Shown here piece by piece: positions 8,433 to 16,920 of a stretch of 64,000 nt of DNA (position 1 is the stretch's first letter; every line of letters starts with the position of its first letter). The notes under the pieces are model-generated. The model was given only the letters and a program-made list of their open reading frames with translations. It did not search any database and had not been told where the DNA came from. A program made the position numbers and the translations under genes. The stretch comes from JAAYYM01 sp035271065 (GTDB taxonomy: Bacteria > Bacillota > Clostridia > Lachnospirales > Lachnospiraceae), in NCBI GenBank assembly GCA_035271065.1, contig DATESB010000121.1, positions 1 to 64,000 on the forward strand, read 5' to 3'.

Positions 8433-10316
8433 ATGAAGACAGAAAAAAAGAAGATTGTAAAAGCAGGTATGCCATATCCTTTGGGCGTGTCAAAAACTGT
8501 GGACGGCATACAATTTACGGCAGAGATAAGAGGCGGAGCTTCAAAGCAGTGTGAGCTACGTTTTTTTGATGACAATATTGAGAAGAAAGATTTGAGAATA
8601 GACTTACATGATTTTAATATAACAGGTGATATTTTTTCAATCCTAATTTTCGCACCTGATTTGGAACAATACGAATATCAATATCAAGTAGACGGTAAGC
8701 CATATATTGATCCCTATTCAATGGCTGTGGCTGATTGCGGAAGATGGGGAGATACAGAGTTATTCACAAGAAACAATGTTAAATCCAGAATTAACAATTC
8801 CTTATTTGATTGGAAAGACGATAAATCGCCACAATTAGCTTATGAAGATGTGATTATGTATTCTCTTCATGTGAGAGGTTTTACAAAGCATACCGCTTCC
8901 GGCGTTACGGCAAAGGGAACATTTCAGGGGATTGTAGAGAAGATACCCTATTTTTTGGAACTGGGTATTAATCAAATTGAGCTGTTACCTGCTTATGAGT
9001 TTAAAGAAATACAAACAGAGGCTGACGAGCCACAAGATGGACGTCCTAATTATACAGATAGTCAATCCACTTACTATAAACTCAACTATTGGGGATTTAC
9101 AGAAGGATTGTATTTTATACCAAAGGCAGCATATGCTTATACAAACGATCCGGTAAATGAATTTAAGTCAATGGTTTATGCATTACATCAAGCAGGTATT
9201 GAGATCATTATGCAATTCTATTTTCCGCCCAAGGTAAATCGCAATGTAGTATTAGATTGCCTAAAATACTGGATTGCAGTTTATCATATTGACGGCTTTC
9301 ATTTAAAGGGAGAAAAACTGCCCATATCACTGATTGCAACAAATCCGCTTTTTATAGAGACGAAGATTTATTGTCATGATTTTGATATTGTCTCTATTTT
9401 TGGCAGGGAACCTTTGCCGGAATATAAGAATTTAGCAGAGTATAGCAGTGGCTTTATGTATGACATGCGTCGCTTTCTGAAGAGCGATGAGGATATGATA
9501 CAAGCCTTTGCATATCGTTTGCGGCGAATACCAAGAGAAACGGGTGTTATTAATTACATTACCGAGTATGAAGGCTTTACACTTTATGATTTGGTTTCTT
9601 ATGATTTCAAGCATAATGAGGCAAACGGTGAAGAGAACAGAGACGGCAATAATTATAATTACAGTTGGAATTGCGGCATTGAGGGAGATACTCGAAAGAA
9701 AGCTGTTTTAGAACTGCGGAAGAAGCAGATGAAAAATGCACTTATTTTTTTACTGCTTAGCCAGGGAACCCCCATGTTATTAGCCGGAGACGAACTTGCC
9801 AATACACAATTAGGAAATAACAATCCATACTGTCAGGACAATTCTATTGCGTGGCTGCAATGGAAAAAGAACAAATTCAGCTGTGAAATACAATCCTTTG
9901 TAAAGGCTTTGATTAGATTGCGCAAGCAACACCCCATTATGCGTAATAAAAGTGAACTTCGCATTATGGATTACATATCCTGTGGATATCCTGATCTCTC
10001 GTATCACGGTGAAGCGGCATGGTATCCGAATTTTGATAATCATATCAGATATATTGGTGTGATGTTGTGCGGGAAATATGCAAAGATTGACCGCAGACAG
10101 GATGATGATTTTTTCTATTTTGCCTATAATATGCATTGGGATGTTCATAAATTTGGTCTTCCAAAACTGCCAAAGGGTATGAAGTGGTACTTAAAGATTG
10201 ATACCGGAAGCTCTGACAAAAACAGTTTTTTGGAGGATGGTGCAGAGATTCTGCTACCGGACCAGGAGAATTTGATTGTAACCGACAGAACGATAGTTGT
10301 TCTGATCGGAAGATAA
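8433..10316 (+). CDS. GH13 isoamylase/GlgX-like protein lacking all catalytic residues (predicted pseudoenzyme)
   Basis: A 627-residue cytoplasmic protein with a CBM48-like N-terminal domain (about 10-110), a GH13 barrel (about 135-500) and a C-terminal beta domain. Sequence around the active site clearly follows isoamylase/GlgX debranching enzymes (KHNEANGEENRDG, SWNCGIEGDT, QGTPMLLAGDE). The catalytic positions are replaced: nucleophile Asp by Lys292 (GFHLK), acid/base Glu by His315 (YCHDFD), the region IV His-Asp pair by Tyr379-Glu380 (ITEYEGF), and the region I Asp and His by Gln261 and Pro266 (IIMQFYFPP). The frame is intact at full length, so this looks like a maintained non-catalytic protein, not decay. 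A role in binding or regulating glycogen metabolism is inference; glgB lies 23 kb away. trpS follows after 23 bases. Confidence 0.85.
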   Translation: MKTEKKKIVKAGMPYPLGVSKTVDGIQFTAEIRGGASKQCELRFFDDNIEKKDLRIDLHDFNITGDIFSILIFAPDLEQYEYQYQVDGKPYIDPYSMAVADCGRWGDTELFTRNNVKSRINNSLFDWKDDKSPQLAYEDVIMYSLHVRGFTKHTASGVTAKGTFQGIVEKIPYFLELGINQIELLPAYEFKEIQTEADEPQDGRPNYTDSQSTYYKLNYWGFTEGLYFIPKAAYAYTNDPVNEFKSMVYALHQAGIEIIMQFYFPPKVNRNVVLDCLKYWIAVYHIDGFHLKGEKLPISLIATNPLFIETKIYCHDFDIVSIFGREPLPEYKNLAEYSSGFMYDMRRFLKSDEDMIQAFAYRLRRIPRETGVINYITEYEGFTLYDLVSYDFKHNEANGEENRDGNNYNYSWNCGIEGDTRKKAVLELRKKQMKNALIFLLLSQGTPMLLAGDELANTQLGNNNPYCQDNSIAWLQWKKNKFSCEIQSFVKALIRLRKQHPIMRNKSELRIMDYISCGYPDLSYHGEAAWYPNFDNHIRYIGVMLCGKYAKIDRRQDDDFFYFAYNMHWDVHKFGLPKLPKGMKWYLKIDTGSSDKNSFLEDGAEILLPDQENLIVTDRTIVVLIGR

Positions 10317-10339
10317 TACAGATACGAGGAGACGAGAAA

Positions 10340-11344
10340 ATGTTAGGTGACAAAAAAGTATTGTTTAGTGGTATGCAGGCAACAGGAAGATTGACGCTTG
10401 GAAATTATCTAGGTGCACTGAAGAACTGGGTGACACTCAGCGATGAATATGAATGTTTTTATTGTGTAGTAGATTTACATTCCATCACGATTAGACAGGA
10501 ACCGGCAGAACTGAGAAAAAGAGCACGGGATTTGCTGACACTCTATATGGGAGCAGGACTTGATCCCGAGAAGAATTGTTTGTATTATCAATCACATGTA
10601 TCAGGACATGCCGAACTTTCATGGATTTTGAATTGTTATACGTATATGGGTGAATTAAATCGTATGACACAGTTTAAAGATAAATCGGCAAAACATGCGG
10701 ATAATATCAATGCAGGCCTCTTTACCTATCCGGTTTTAATGGCGGCGGATATTCTGCTGTTTCAGGCAGATGTTGTTCCGGTTGGTATCGATCAGATGCA
10801 GCATCTGGAGATTACACGAGACATTGCACAGCGCTTTAACGGAATTTATGGGGATGTATTTACCATTCCGGAACCCTATATCGGTAAGGTTGGCGCCAAG
10901 ATTATGAGCCTTCAGGATCCAACGAGAAAGATGAGCAAATCTGATGAAAATCCGAACGCAAGTATTTATCTGATGGATGACACGGATACCATTATGAAAA
11001 AATGTAAACGTGCGGTAACTGATTCGGAAGCACAGGTACGATATCGTGATGAACAGCCGGGCGTGAAGAATTTAATTGATATTTATTCAGCGTGTACGAA
11101 TAAAACACCGCAAGAAGTTGAAAAGGAATTTGACGGAAAAGGTTACGGAGATTTCAAAGAGGCAGTCGGAGAGAGCGTTATCGCTGTTCTGAAGCCATTA
11201 CAGGAGCGTGTGGAAGCCCTTACTAAGGATAAAGCATATGTTGACAGCATGATTAAGGCAAATGATGAAAAGGCCAACTATTATGCAAATAAGACATTAC
11301 GCAAGGTACAGAAAAAAGTTGGTTTTCCGGAAAGAATACGTTAA
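10340..11344 (+). CDS. trpS: Tryptophanyl-tRNA synthetase
   Basis: A 334-residue class I aminoacyl-tRNA synthetase that charges tRNA-Trp. The HIGH-like motif appears as TGRLTLGNYLGA near residue 15-26, and the KMSKS motif is exact (PTRKMSKSDENP). Substrate-pocket signatures MAADILLFQADVVPVGIDQ and the family length (about 330) are normal. GAGGAG lies eight bases before ATG. It follows the GH13-like gene by 23 bases, so no T-box leader can lie between them and it probably reads from the upstream promoter. A UPF0303 gene follows. Confidence 0.97.
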   Translation: MLGDKKVLFSGMQATGRLTLGNYLGALKNWVTLSDEYECFYCVVDLHSITIRQEPAELRKRARDLLTLYMGAGLDPEKNCLYYQSHVSGHAELSWILNCYTYMGELNRMTQFKDKSAKHADNINAGLFTYPVLMAADILLFQADVVPVGIDQMQHLEITRDIAQRFNGIYGDVFTIPEPYIGKVGAKIMSLQDPTRKMSKSDENPNASIYLMDDTDTIMKKCKRAVTDSEAQVRYRDEQPGVKNLIDIYSACTNKTPQEVEKEFDGKGYGDFKEAVGESVIAVLKPLQERVEALTKDKAYVDSMIKANDEKANYYANKTLRKVQKKVGFPERIR

Positions 11345-11362
11345 TGAAAGGAGTTGTTCAGT

Positions 11363-11878
11363 ATGTCAGAGGAAAAAGACAAGAAATTGGATGAGGTTAT
11401 GAAACTGCTTGAACTGCAGGAAGAAATTCTTCAATTCACACATTTCACAAATGCAGATGCATGGGAACTTGGCAATCTGATTGTTGCAGAAGCAAAGAAG
11501 AGAGAACTGTCAGTTGCGGTCAGCATTAAATTAAACAGTGGGATGACGGTGTTTCAACACTTACTTGACGGCAGAAATCTAAACAACGAAAGATGGATTA
11601 CAAGAAAATTCAATACTGTCAGAGAGATGGAGACGAGCAGCCTCTATCTATATACAAAGTTAGAAAAGACAGAGAGAACCATGGCGGATATCTATATGGA
11701 CGAAAGCGAATATGCCAATTCAGGCGGTGGTTTTCCAATCAGAGTTGAGGATGTTGGTGTGATAGGGGCAATCATTGTATCAGGTTTGAACCATGTGGCT
11801 GACCATGATTTGATTATCAAATGTCTATCAAAATATCTGCATACGGATGAGGTTCCACGTATCAGGGATGCATACTAA
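11363..11878 (+). CDS. UPF0303 family protein (HbpS/DUF336-like heme-degrading fold)
   Basis: A 171-residue protein of the UPF0303 group, related to the HbpS/GlcG (DUF336) fold. It has the family's N-terminal helix with FTNADAWELGNLIV and the C-terminal motif SGGGFPIRVEDVGVIGAIIVSGL. Heme or cofactor binding is suggested for relatives, but no function can be assigned here. I chose ATG 11363 because AAAGGAG lies nine bases upstream; an in-frame TTG at 11354 sits directly on that site. It is probably the last gene of the trpS unit and ends just before a strong hairpin. Confidence 0.8.
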   Translation: MSEEKDKKLDEVMKLLELQEEILQFTHFTNADAWELGNLIVAEAKKRELSVAVSIKLNSGMTVFQHLLDGRNLNNERWITRKFNTVREMETSSLYLYTKLEKTERTMADIYMDESEYANSGGGFPIRVEDVGVIGAIIVSGLNHVADHDLIIKCLSKYLHTDEVPRIRDAY

Positions 11879-11900
11879 ATCAAGTGATTTGGTCATAAGA

Positions 11901-11940
11901 AAAGCCCGTCGGACAATATCGTCTGACGGGCTTGAATTTT
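11901..11940. terminator. Bidirectional terminator between UPF0303 gene and potD
   Basis: Perfect 9-base arms AAGCCCGTC (11902-11910) and GACGGGCTT (11925-11933), extendable inward by pairs such as GGAC/GTCT, with T-rich sequence on each side. It lies between convergent genes. Confidence 0.88.
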
Positions 11941-11964
11941 TGTCTGTATTGTTTCGGCACAGGT

Positions 11965-13023
11965 TTACTCGGATTTTACTTCTTTCCACAACTGATTATA
12001 ATAAGCATCCATTTCTTCGCCAAGGTAGGTGAAGGTGCTCATGTTTTCATGCTGAGATAAATCAGGGAATGCGATTTCGCTGTTTTTGATATCCTCATCC
12101 TCAATTAATTCGCGTGCTGCATCGTTTGGTGTAGAATATGTAATGTAATCAAAATTCTTGAGTGCGATATCTGCACGGCACATATAATCTATGAATTTTT
12201 CTGCGTTTTCTTTATTCTTTGCATTCTTGGGAATAACCCAGGAATCAATCCATACATTACTGCCTTCTTCAGGAATGACATATTCCAAATCCGGATTCTC
12301 ACGCTGTGTAAAGATGGCTTCTCCGGAATAAATGACACCGATGGCAGCCTCTCCGCCAATCATTTTATCACGAACCTGATCAATGACATATGCCTGTGTT
12401 AACGGTTTTTGCTGAATCAACAGTTCTTTGGCTTCCTCTAATTCAGCAGTATCGGTTGAATTAATGGAATGACCTGCATATACAAGTGCTACCATAAAAG
12501 CATCTCTTACGGAATCCTGCATCAAAATATTATCTTTATACTGTTCATCCCAAAGAACACCCCAGCTTGTTACCGGTTCTGACACCATGGTTTTATTGTA
12601 GAGAATTCCGACGGTACCCCAGCAATAAGGAACAGAGTATTTGTTTTCCGGGTCGAACTGTTCGGACTGTGTCCAATATTGGTCGCCAATGTTGGCGCTG
12701 TTTGGAATGTTGTCATAATTGATTTCCTGAAGTAAATCGTTATCAATCATTTTCTGAATCATATAATCCGAAGGACAGATGACATCGTATACAGAAGCAC
12801 CGCTTTCTACCTTAGGATACATAATCTCATTTGTTTCAAATTCATCGTATACAACTTCGATTCCGGTTTCTTCTTCAAACATGGTCAAAACATCGGGATC
12901 AATATATTCGCCCCAGTTATAGACAATGACCTGATTTTTAGGTTCGTCAGAAGAACTGCTACAGCCGCACAGTGTAAGTGCAGTTAGGGTGAAACATAAT
13001 ACAATACTTAAAAATTTTTTCAT
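11965..13023 (-). CDS. potD: Spermidine/putrescine ABC transporter substrate-binding lipoprotein
   Basis: A 352-residue extracytoplasmic solute-binding protein. The N-terminus is a lipoprotein signal peptide with lipobox LCGC (cysteine near residue 21), then a short Ser-rich linker. PotD/PotF signatures are VIVYNWGEYIDPDVL at the mature N-terminus and VPYCWGTVGILYN. It delivers polyamines to the PotBC permease. It is the last gene of the minus-strand potABCD operon, 30 bases after potC, and ends before the shared hairpin at 11901-11940. Confidence 0.93.
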   Translation of the reverse strand: MKKFLSIVLCFTLTALTLCGCSSSSDEPKNQVIVYNWGEYIDPDVLTMFEEETGIEVVYDEFETNEIMYPKVESGASVYDVICPSDYMIQKMIDNDLLQEINYDNIPNSANIGDQYWTQSEQFDPENKYSVPYCWGTVGILYNKTMVSEPVTSWGVLWDEQYKDNILMQDSVRDAFMVALVYAGHSINSTDTAELEEAKELLIQQKPLTQAYVIDQVRDKMIGGEAAIGVIYSGEAIFTQRENPDLEYVIPEEGSNVWIDSWVIPKNAKNKENAEKFIDYMCRADIALKNFDYITYSTPNDAARELIEDEDIKNSEIAFPDLSQHENMSTFTYLGEEMDAYYNQLWKEVKSE

Positions 13024-13053
13024 TCATTTCTCCTCCATGTTACATTATGATGA

Positions 13054-13833
13054 TTAATCTTTAATGGGTACAGGTTTTTTAGGCGACCTGTTCACCAAGA
13101 ATAGCAGTGTTAATACGGATACAAACAGTAATGTTGATAATGCATACATTTCCGGTTTGATTCCCTTTTTGACTTCGGTGTAGATTTTCGTTGATAATGT
13201 ATCAAATCCGGGTCCTTTTGTAAAGTGAGTAATGATAAAATCGTCTAAAGACATTGTAAACGATAACAAAAAGCCGGATAAAACACCTGGTAAGATATCG
13301 GGTAATATGACCTTATAGAAAGCGTAGATGTGAGAAGCGCCAAGGTCAAGCGCTGCCTCATAAGTACTTCGGTTGGTTTGCTTTAGCTTAGGCATTACGC
13401 TTAAAATAACATATGGTATGTTAAAGGTAATGTGTGCAAACAAAACGGTAGAAAAACCAAACGTTGAACCAAGTGCAATAAACAATAGCATAAATGAAAT
13501 ACCGGTTACAATATCGGCATTTAACATGGGAATATTCGTAACACCAAGATAAAATGTACGCCAGTTACGCTTCATGCCGTGAATGGCAATGGAAGCAATG
13601 GTACCGATGAGCGTAGCAATCAAAGCGGAGAGCAATGCAATAATCAACGTTGTTGAAAGTGCATTCATAATCTGCTCATTTTGAAATAATTCCACATACC
13701 ATTTAAAGGTAAATCCACCCCATTTAGCTCTGGTTTTGCTTTGATTAAAAGAGAGTACCATCAGCGTTACAATCGGAGCATAGAGCAGTATGAAAATCAT
13801 GGCGATATATATCTTTTGTATAGTTGTTTTCAT
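13054..13833 (-). CDS. potC: Spermidine/putrescine ABC transporter permease PotC
   Basis: A 259-residue inner-membrane permease of the binding-protein-dependent type with about six helices. The EAA loop that contacts the ATPase reads YEAALDLGASHIYAFYKVILP, with the conserved glycine in place. The motif FTMSLDDFIITHF is typical of PotC. Its start codon shares a base with the stop of potB (TAATG), indicating translational coupling. It forms the channel heterodimer with PotB, powered by PotA. Confidence 0.93.
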   Translation of the reverse strand: MKTTIQKIYIAMIFILLYAPIVTLMVLSFNQSKTRAKWGGFTFKWYVELFQNEQIMNALSTTLIIALLSALIATLIGTIASIAIHGMKRNWRTFYLGVTNIPMLNADIVTGISFMLLFIALGSTFGFSTVLFAHITFNIPYVILSVMPKLKQTNRSTYEAALDLGASHIYAFYKVILPDILPGVLSGFLLSFTMSLDDFIITHFTKGPGFDTLSTKIYTEVKKGIKPEMYALSTLLFVSVLTLLFLVNRSPKKPVPIKD

Positions 13834-14651
13834 TAAGATACGATACCTCCGTCTTTGTCATATTTGGTTGTGATAATCATGCTGATAACAATGAAAATCA
13901 TCAATACAAGTGACAGACCACTGCCGGCATGCCAGTTGCTTCCCTGTTTGAATTCCTGTTCAATGACATTACCAATAAGTAATATTTTGCTTCCGCCCAG
14001 TAAATCGGAAATGACGAAAGTAGTGAGTGCAGGTACAAATACCATGGTAATACCACTGATGACGCCGGGAAGACTGAGTGGGAAAATAATTTTGAAAAAG
14101 GTTTGAAAACCGTTTGCACCCAGATCTCTTGCGGCATTTACAACATCTTTATCTATTTTGATTAAAACATTATAAATCGGTAATACCATAAAGGGCAGAA
14201 AATTATAGACCATACCAAGGATAATGGCATAGGGTGTGTTGATAATATTAAGTGCCGGTAAATGTAAGAAACTTAAGATGCTATTAATAACACCTGTTTT
14301 TTCAAGCAAAGTCTGCCATGCCAGCGTACGGAGTAGAAAGTTCATCCACATCGGCAGAATAAAAATCAAAACAATAAAGCTGGATTGATTCACATTCAGA
14401 TTATGCAAAATCATGGCAAGCGGATAGGCGAGCACCAAACAAATGATGGTACTAATCAAAGAAAGCAATAGTGAAAGCATCAATGCCTTTAAATTTTCAG
14501 GCGTTGCAATTGCTACAATATTTTCAAGGGTAAACACCCCTGTTTTACTGGTTAAACCATAATAAAACACCATACCCAGCGGAATGAGAATAAAGGCTAT
14601 CATCCAGACAAGGTATGGTGTTGCAAGAAATCGTCTACTCTTCAACGCCAA
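13833..14651 (-). CDS. potB: Spermidine/putrescine ABC transporter permease PotB
   Basis: A 272-residue membrane permease with about six helices; the EAA loop is DVVNAARDLGANGFQTFFKI. The motif LPMWMNFLLRTLAW is typical of the PotB family. It overlaps the end of potA by 17 bases and abuts potC by one base, so the three are probably translated as a coupled unit. Partner of PotC in polyamine uptake. Confidence 0.93.
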   Translation of the reverse strand: MALKSRRFLATPYLVWMIAFILIPLGMVFYYGLTSKTGVFTLENIVAIATPENLKALMLSLLLSLISTIICLVLAYPLAMILHNLNVNQSSFIVLIFILPMWMNFLLRTLAWQTLLEKTGVINSILSFLHLPALNIINTPYAIILGMVYNFLPFMVLPIYNVLIKIDKDVVNAARDLGANGFQTFFKIIFPLSLPGVISGITMVFVPALTTFVISDLLGGSKILLIGNVIEQEFKQGSNWHAGSGLSLVLMIFIVISMIITTKYDKDGGIVS

Positions 14652-15708
14652 CCGCCTCCTCGTCTTCAGATTCAGGTTTATTCATGATTTGTATATCAAA
14701 TGGGTCAACATGAAGACCTACTTTTGTACCAACCGGAAACATATCTGTGCTGTGGACAAGCCATTCGTGATTATTGGCCATAACTTCCATTTCATAATGC
14801 ACACCCTTAAAGATAAGGTGAGATACAACTCCCTGTATGGTTCCTTCTGAGGGTTTGACAAGGTCAATATCCTCCGGGCGTATTACAACGTCCACCGGTT
14901 TATTTGTACCAAAGCCGGTATCCACACATTCAAACTCTGTTCCGAGTATATTGACAAGTTTATCTCTTACCATAATAGAGCCTATGATGTTACTGTCGCC
15001 GATGAAATCTGCAACAAAAGCATTTTCAGGTTCATTATAAATATCTTCGGGAGTGCCGATCTGCTGGATATAGCCCTGGTTCATGACAACAATGGTATCA
15101 GACATGGTCAGAGCTTCCTCCTGATCATGTGTTACATAAATAAAGGTAATACCAAGTTCATTCTTAAGGCGGATTAATTCATATTGCATATCCTGGCGTA
15201 ATTTTAAGTCAAGAGCACCAAGGGGTTCATCTAACAGAAGCACCTTTGGTTCATTTACAATAGCACGTGCAATGGCAATACGCTGTTGTTGACCACCGCT
15301 TAATGAATCAGGCCTGCGATTTTCAAAGCCCTCAAGATTGACAAGTTTTAGGGCATATTTAATTTTATCCTGAATGTATTTATCAGTTTTGTTTTTGATT
15401 TTAAGACCGAAAGCAATATTCTCGGCAATTGACATATGCGTAAACAGTGCATACTTTTGAAAGACCGTATTTACAGGTCTTTTGTTAGGTGGGAGGTTGC
15501 GAATATCTTCACCGTCAAAAATAACACTTCCCGCATCCGGTGTCTCAAAACCACCAATAATTCTAAGGGTAGTTGTTTTGCCACAGCCGCTTGGTCCGAG
15601 GAGTGTAATGAATTCGTTCTCGCGTATGTAGAGGTTAAGATCATCAATGACCACATCACCGTCGAAAGACTTCGTGATGTTCTTAAGTTCTATTAATTTT
15701 CTGCTCAT
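14635..15708 (-). CDS. potA: Spermidine/putrescine ABC transporter ATPase
   Basis: A 357-residue ABC ATPase. Walker A is GPSGCGKTT (about residues 38-46), the signature is LSGGQQQRIAIARA, Walker B is VLLLDEPLGALD, and the switch histidine follows (VTHDQEEAL). A C-terminal TOBE domain occupies about 280-350. The start MSRKLIELKNITKSFDG agrees with other PotA proteins. No Shine-Dalgarno sequence precedes it; the upstream six bases are CTTCCT, and a good promoter ends right there, so the message may be leaderless. First gene of potABCD. Confidence 0.94.
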   Translation of the reverse strand: MSRKLIELKNITKSFDGDVVIDDLNLYIRENEFITLLGPSGCGKTTTLRIIGGFETPDAGSVIFDGEDIRNLPPNKRPVNTVFQKYALFTHMSIAENIAFGLKIKNKTDKYIQDKIKYALKLVNLEGFENRRPDSLSGGQQQRIAIARAIVNEPKVLLLDEPLGALDLKLRQDMQYELIRLKNELGITFIYVTHDQEEALTMSDTIVVMNQGYIQQIGTPEDIYNEPENAFVADFIGDSNIIGSIMVRDKLVNILGTEFECVDTGFGTNKPVDVVIRPEDIDLVKPSEGTIQGVVSHLIFKGVHYEMEVMANNHEWLVHSTDMFPVGTKVGLHVDPFDIQIMNKPESEDEEAVGVEE

Positions 15709-15714
15709 AGGAAG

Positions 15715-15742
15715 ATTATATACTGAATGTACTAAAAGTCAA
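15715..15742 (-). promoter_or_regulatory. potABCD promoter; predicts a leaderless potA mRNA
   Basis: On the minus strand: TTGACT (15737-15742), 16-base spacer, TATAAT (15715-15720). Only six bases separate the -10 from the potA ATG, so the expected start site is the A of the start codon (15708). Confidence 0.65.
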
Positions 15743-15762
15743 TTGATTTTTACAAAATTCTA

Positions 15763-15791
15763 TTAACAAAAAGTTCTAACTATGGTACTAT
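15763..15791 (+). promoter_or_regulatory. Promoter of the lactonase gene
   Basis: TTAACA (15763-15768), 17-base spacer, TACTAT (15786-15791). AGGAGGT follows at 15823-15829, ten bases before ATG 15840. It is back to back with the potA promoter. Confidence 0.55.
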
Positions 15792-15839
15792 TATTCATAG
15801 TAAACTCAGGCGAGACAGATACAGGAGGTTAAGTGATTT

Positions 15840-16904
15840 ATGAATGGTGACAAATATGTGGCTTACGTGGCGACTTATACACAGGGAAGCGATAAAGGGC
15901 TTCAGATATATGATGTAGATGTGAAAGAGGGAAGAATGGAGCCAAGAGAACAGGTGACGATTACCAATCCTTCTTACTTTACGATATCTCATAATCTGCG
16001 ATATTTGTATTCTATTACAGATTTGGGAGTAGAGTCTTTTCTGATTTTAAAAGACGGAGGACTCAAATTAATTAATCAGGCGCTGATTAACGGAATGCGG
16101 GGATGCTATATTTCTACAGACTACACAGACCATTATTTATTTGTGGCAGGTTACCATGATGGTAAGATTACGGTTCTGCGTATTAATGAGGACGGTGGAG
16201 TTGGTGAGATTACGGATGAAGTGTTCCATAAGGGAATGGGAAGCATCTCAGAGCGCAATTTCAGACCTCATGTGAGTTGCGTGAAGATGACAAGAGATAA
16301 TAAGTTTTTATGTGCGGCAGACCTTGGACTCGATCATGTGAAAATCTATAAGTTTGATGAAAAAAACGGTACCATTAAGTTGATTGATGTCATCAGATGT
16401 GAATTGGAATCGGCACCGAAATATATTAAGTTTAGAAAAGACGGCAAATTTGCTTATATCATTTATGAACTGAAAAATTTCATTGAGGTGTATTCTTATG
16501 AAGTAGAGAATGATATGCCGGTATTTACAAAGATACAGACCATATCGACTTTGAATGACTATCATGCAGGCGGCTCAGCAGCATGCGCAATGAAATTTTC
16601 AATCGATAATAAATACCTGTTCTGCTCTAATGCAGCGGATAACAGTGTGGGGGCATTTACCATTAATGCAAAGACAGGAATGCTTTCAAAGATGTTTGTT
16701 TTACCTGTCAGCGGGGATTATCCGAAGGATATTGCGGTGTTCCCGGATACAAAGCATCTGGTGAGTCTGAATCATGAATCGGATACGGCAACGTTTTTTC
16801 ATGTGGATTTGGATAAGAAGACCATTGTGATGAATGGAAGAGAACTAAAAGTCAATAAAGGAAATTGCATCGCAATCTTAAGAATACAAGAACAGACCAA
16901 TTAA
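15840..16904 (+). CDS. Lactonase family protein (6-phosphogluconolactonase-like, seven-bladed propeller)
   Basis: A 354-residue beta-propeller protein of the YbhE/lactonase family (PF10282). Repeating blade motifs are visible (SPYFTISHNLRYLYSI-like strands; YLFVAGYHDGKITVL; FLCAADLGLDHVKIY; YLFCSNAADNSVGAF). The family hydrolyses 6-phosphogluconolactone in some bacteria, but members differ, and no other pentose phosphate gene lies here, so substrate is uncertain. It has a strong ribosome-binding site and its own promoter. Its stop codon overlaps that of aroC on the other strand inside a terminator hairpin. Confidence 0.82.
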   Translation: MNGDKYVAYVATYTQGSDKGLQIYDVDVKEGRMEPREQVTITNPSYFTISHNLRYLYSITDLGVESFLILKDGGLKLINQALINGMRGCYISTDYTDHYLFVAGYHDGKITVLRINEDGGVGEITDEVFHKGMGSISERNFRPHVSCVKMTRDNKFLCAADLGLDHVKIYKFDEKNGTIKLIDVIRCELESAPKYIKFRKDGKFAYIIYELKNFIEVYSYEVENDMPVFTKIQTISTLNDYHAGGSAACAMKFSIDNKYLFCSNAADNSVGAFTINAKTGMLSKMFVLPVSGDYPKDIAVFPDTKHLVSLNHESDTATFFHVDLDKKTIVMNGRELKVNKGNCIAILRIQEQTN

Positions 16905-16920
16905 GGTCTGTTCTGTTTTT
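16891..16920. terminator. Terminator shared by lactonase gene and aroC, containing both stop codons in the loop
   Basis: AACAGACC (16891-16898), loop AATTAA, GGTCTGTT (16905-16912), then a T-run. The lactonase stop TAA (16902-16904) and the aroC stop (complement of 16901-16903) both sit in the loop. The T-run serves the plus strand; the aroC side is less T-rich. Confidence 0.8.

Noticed and set aside
7912..8493. Antisense open frame opposite the sirtuin gene (193 codons)
   Set aside because: It covers a recognisable Sir2 coding region and the promoter of the next gene; no start signal.
10317..10339. T-box leader before trpS
   Set aside because: Only 23 bases separate trpS from the upstream gene, too short for a T-box.
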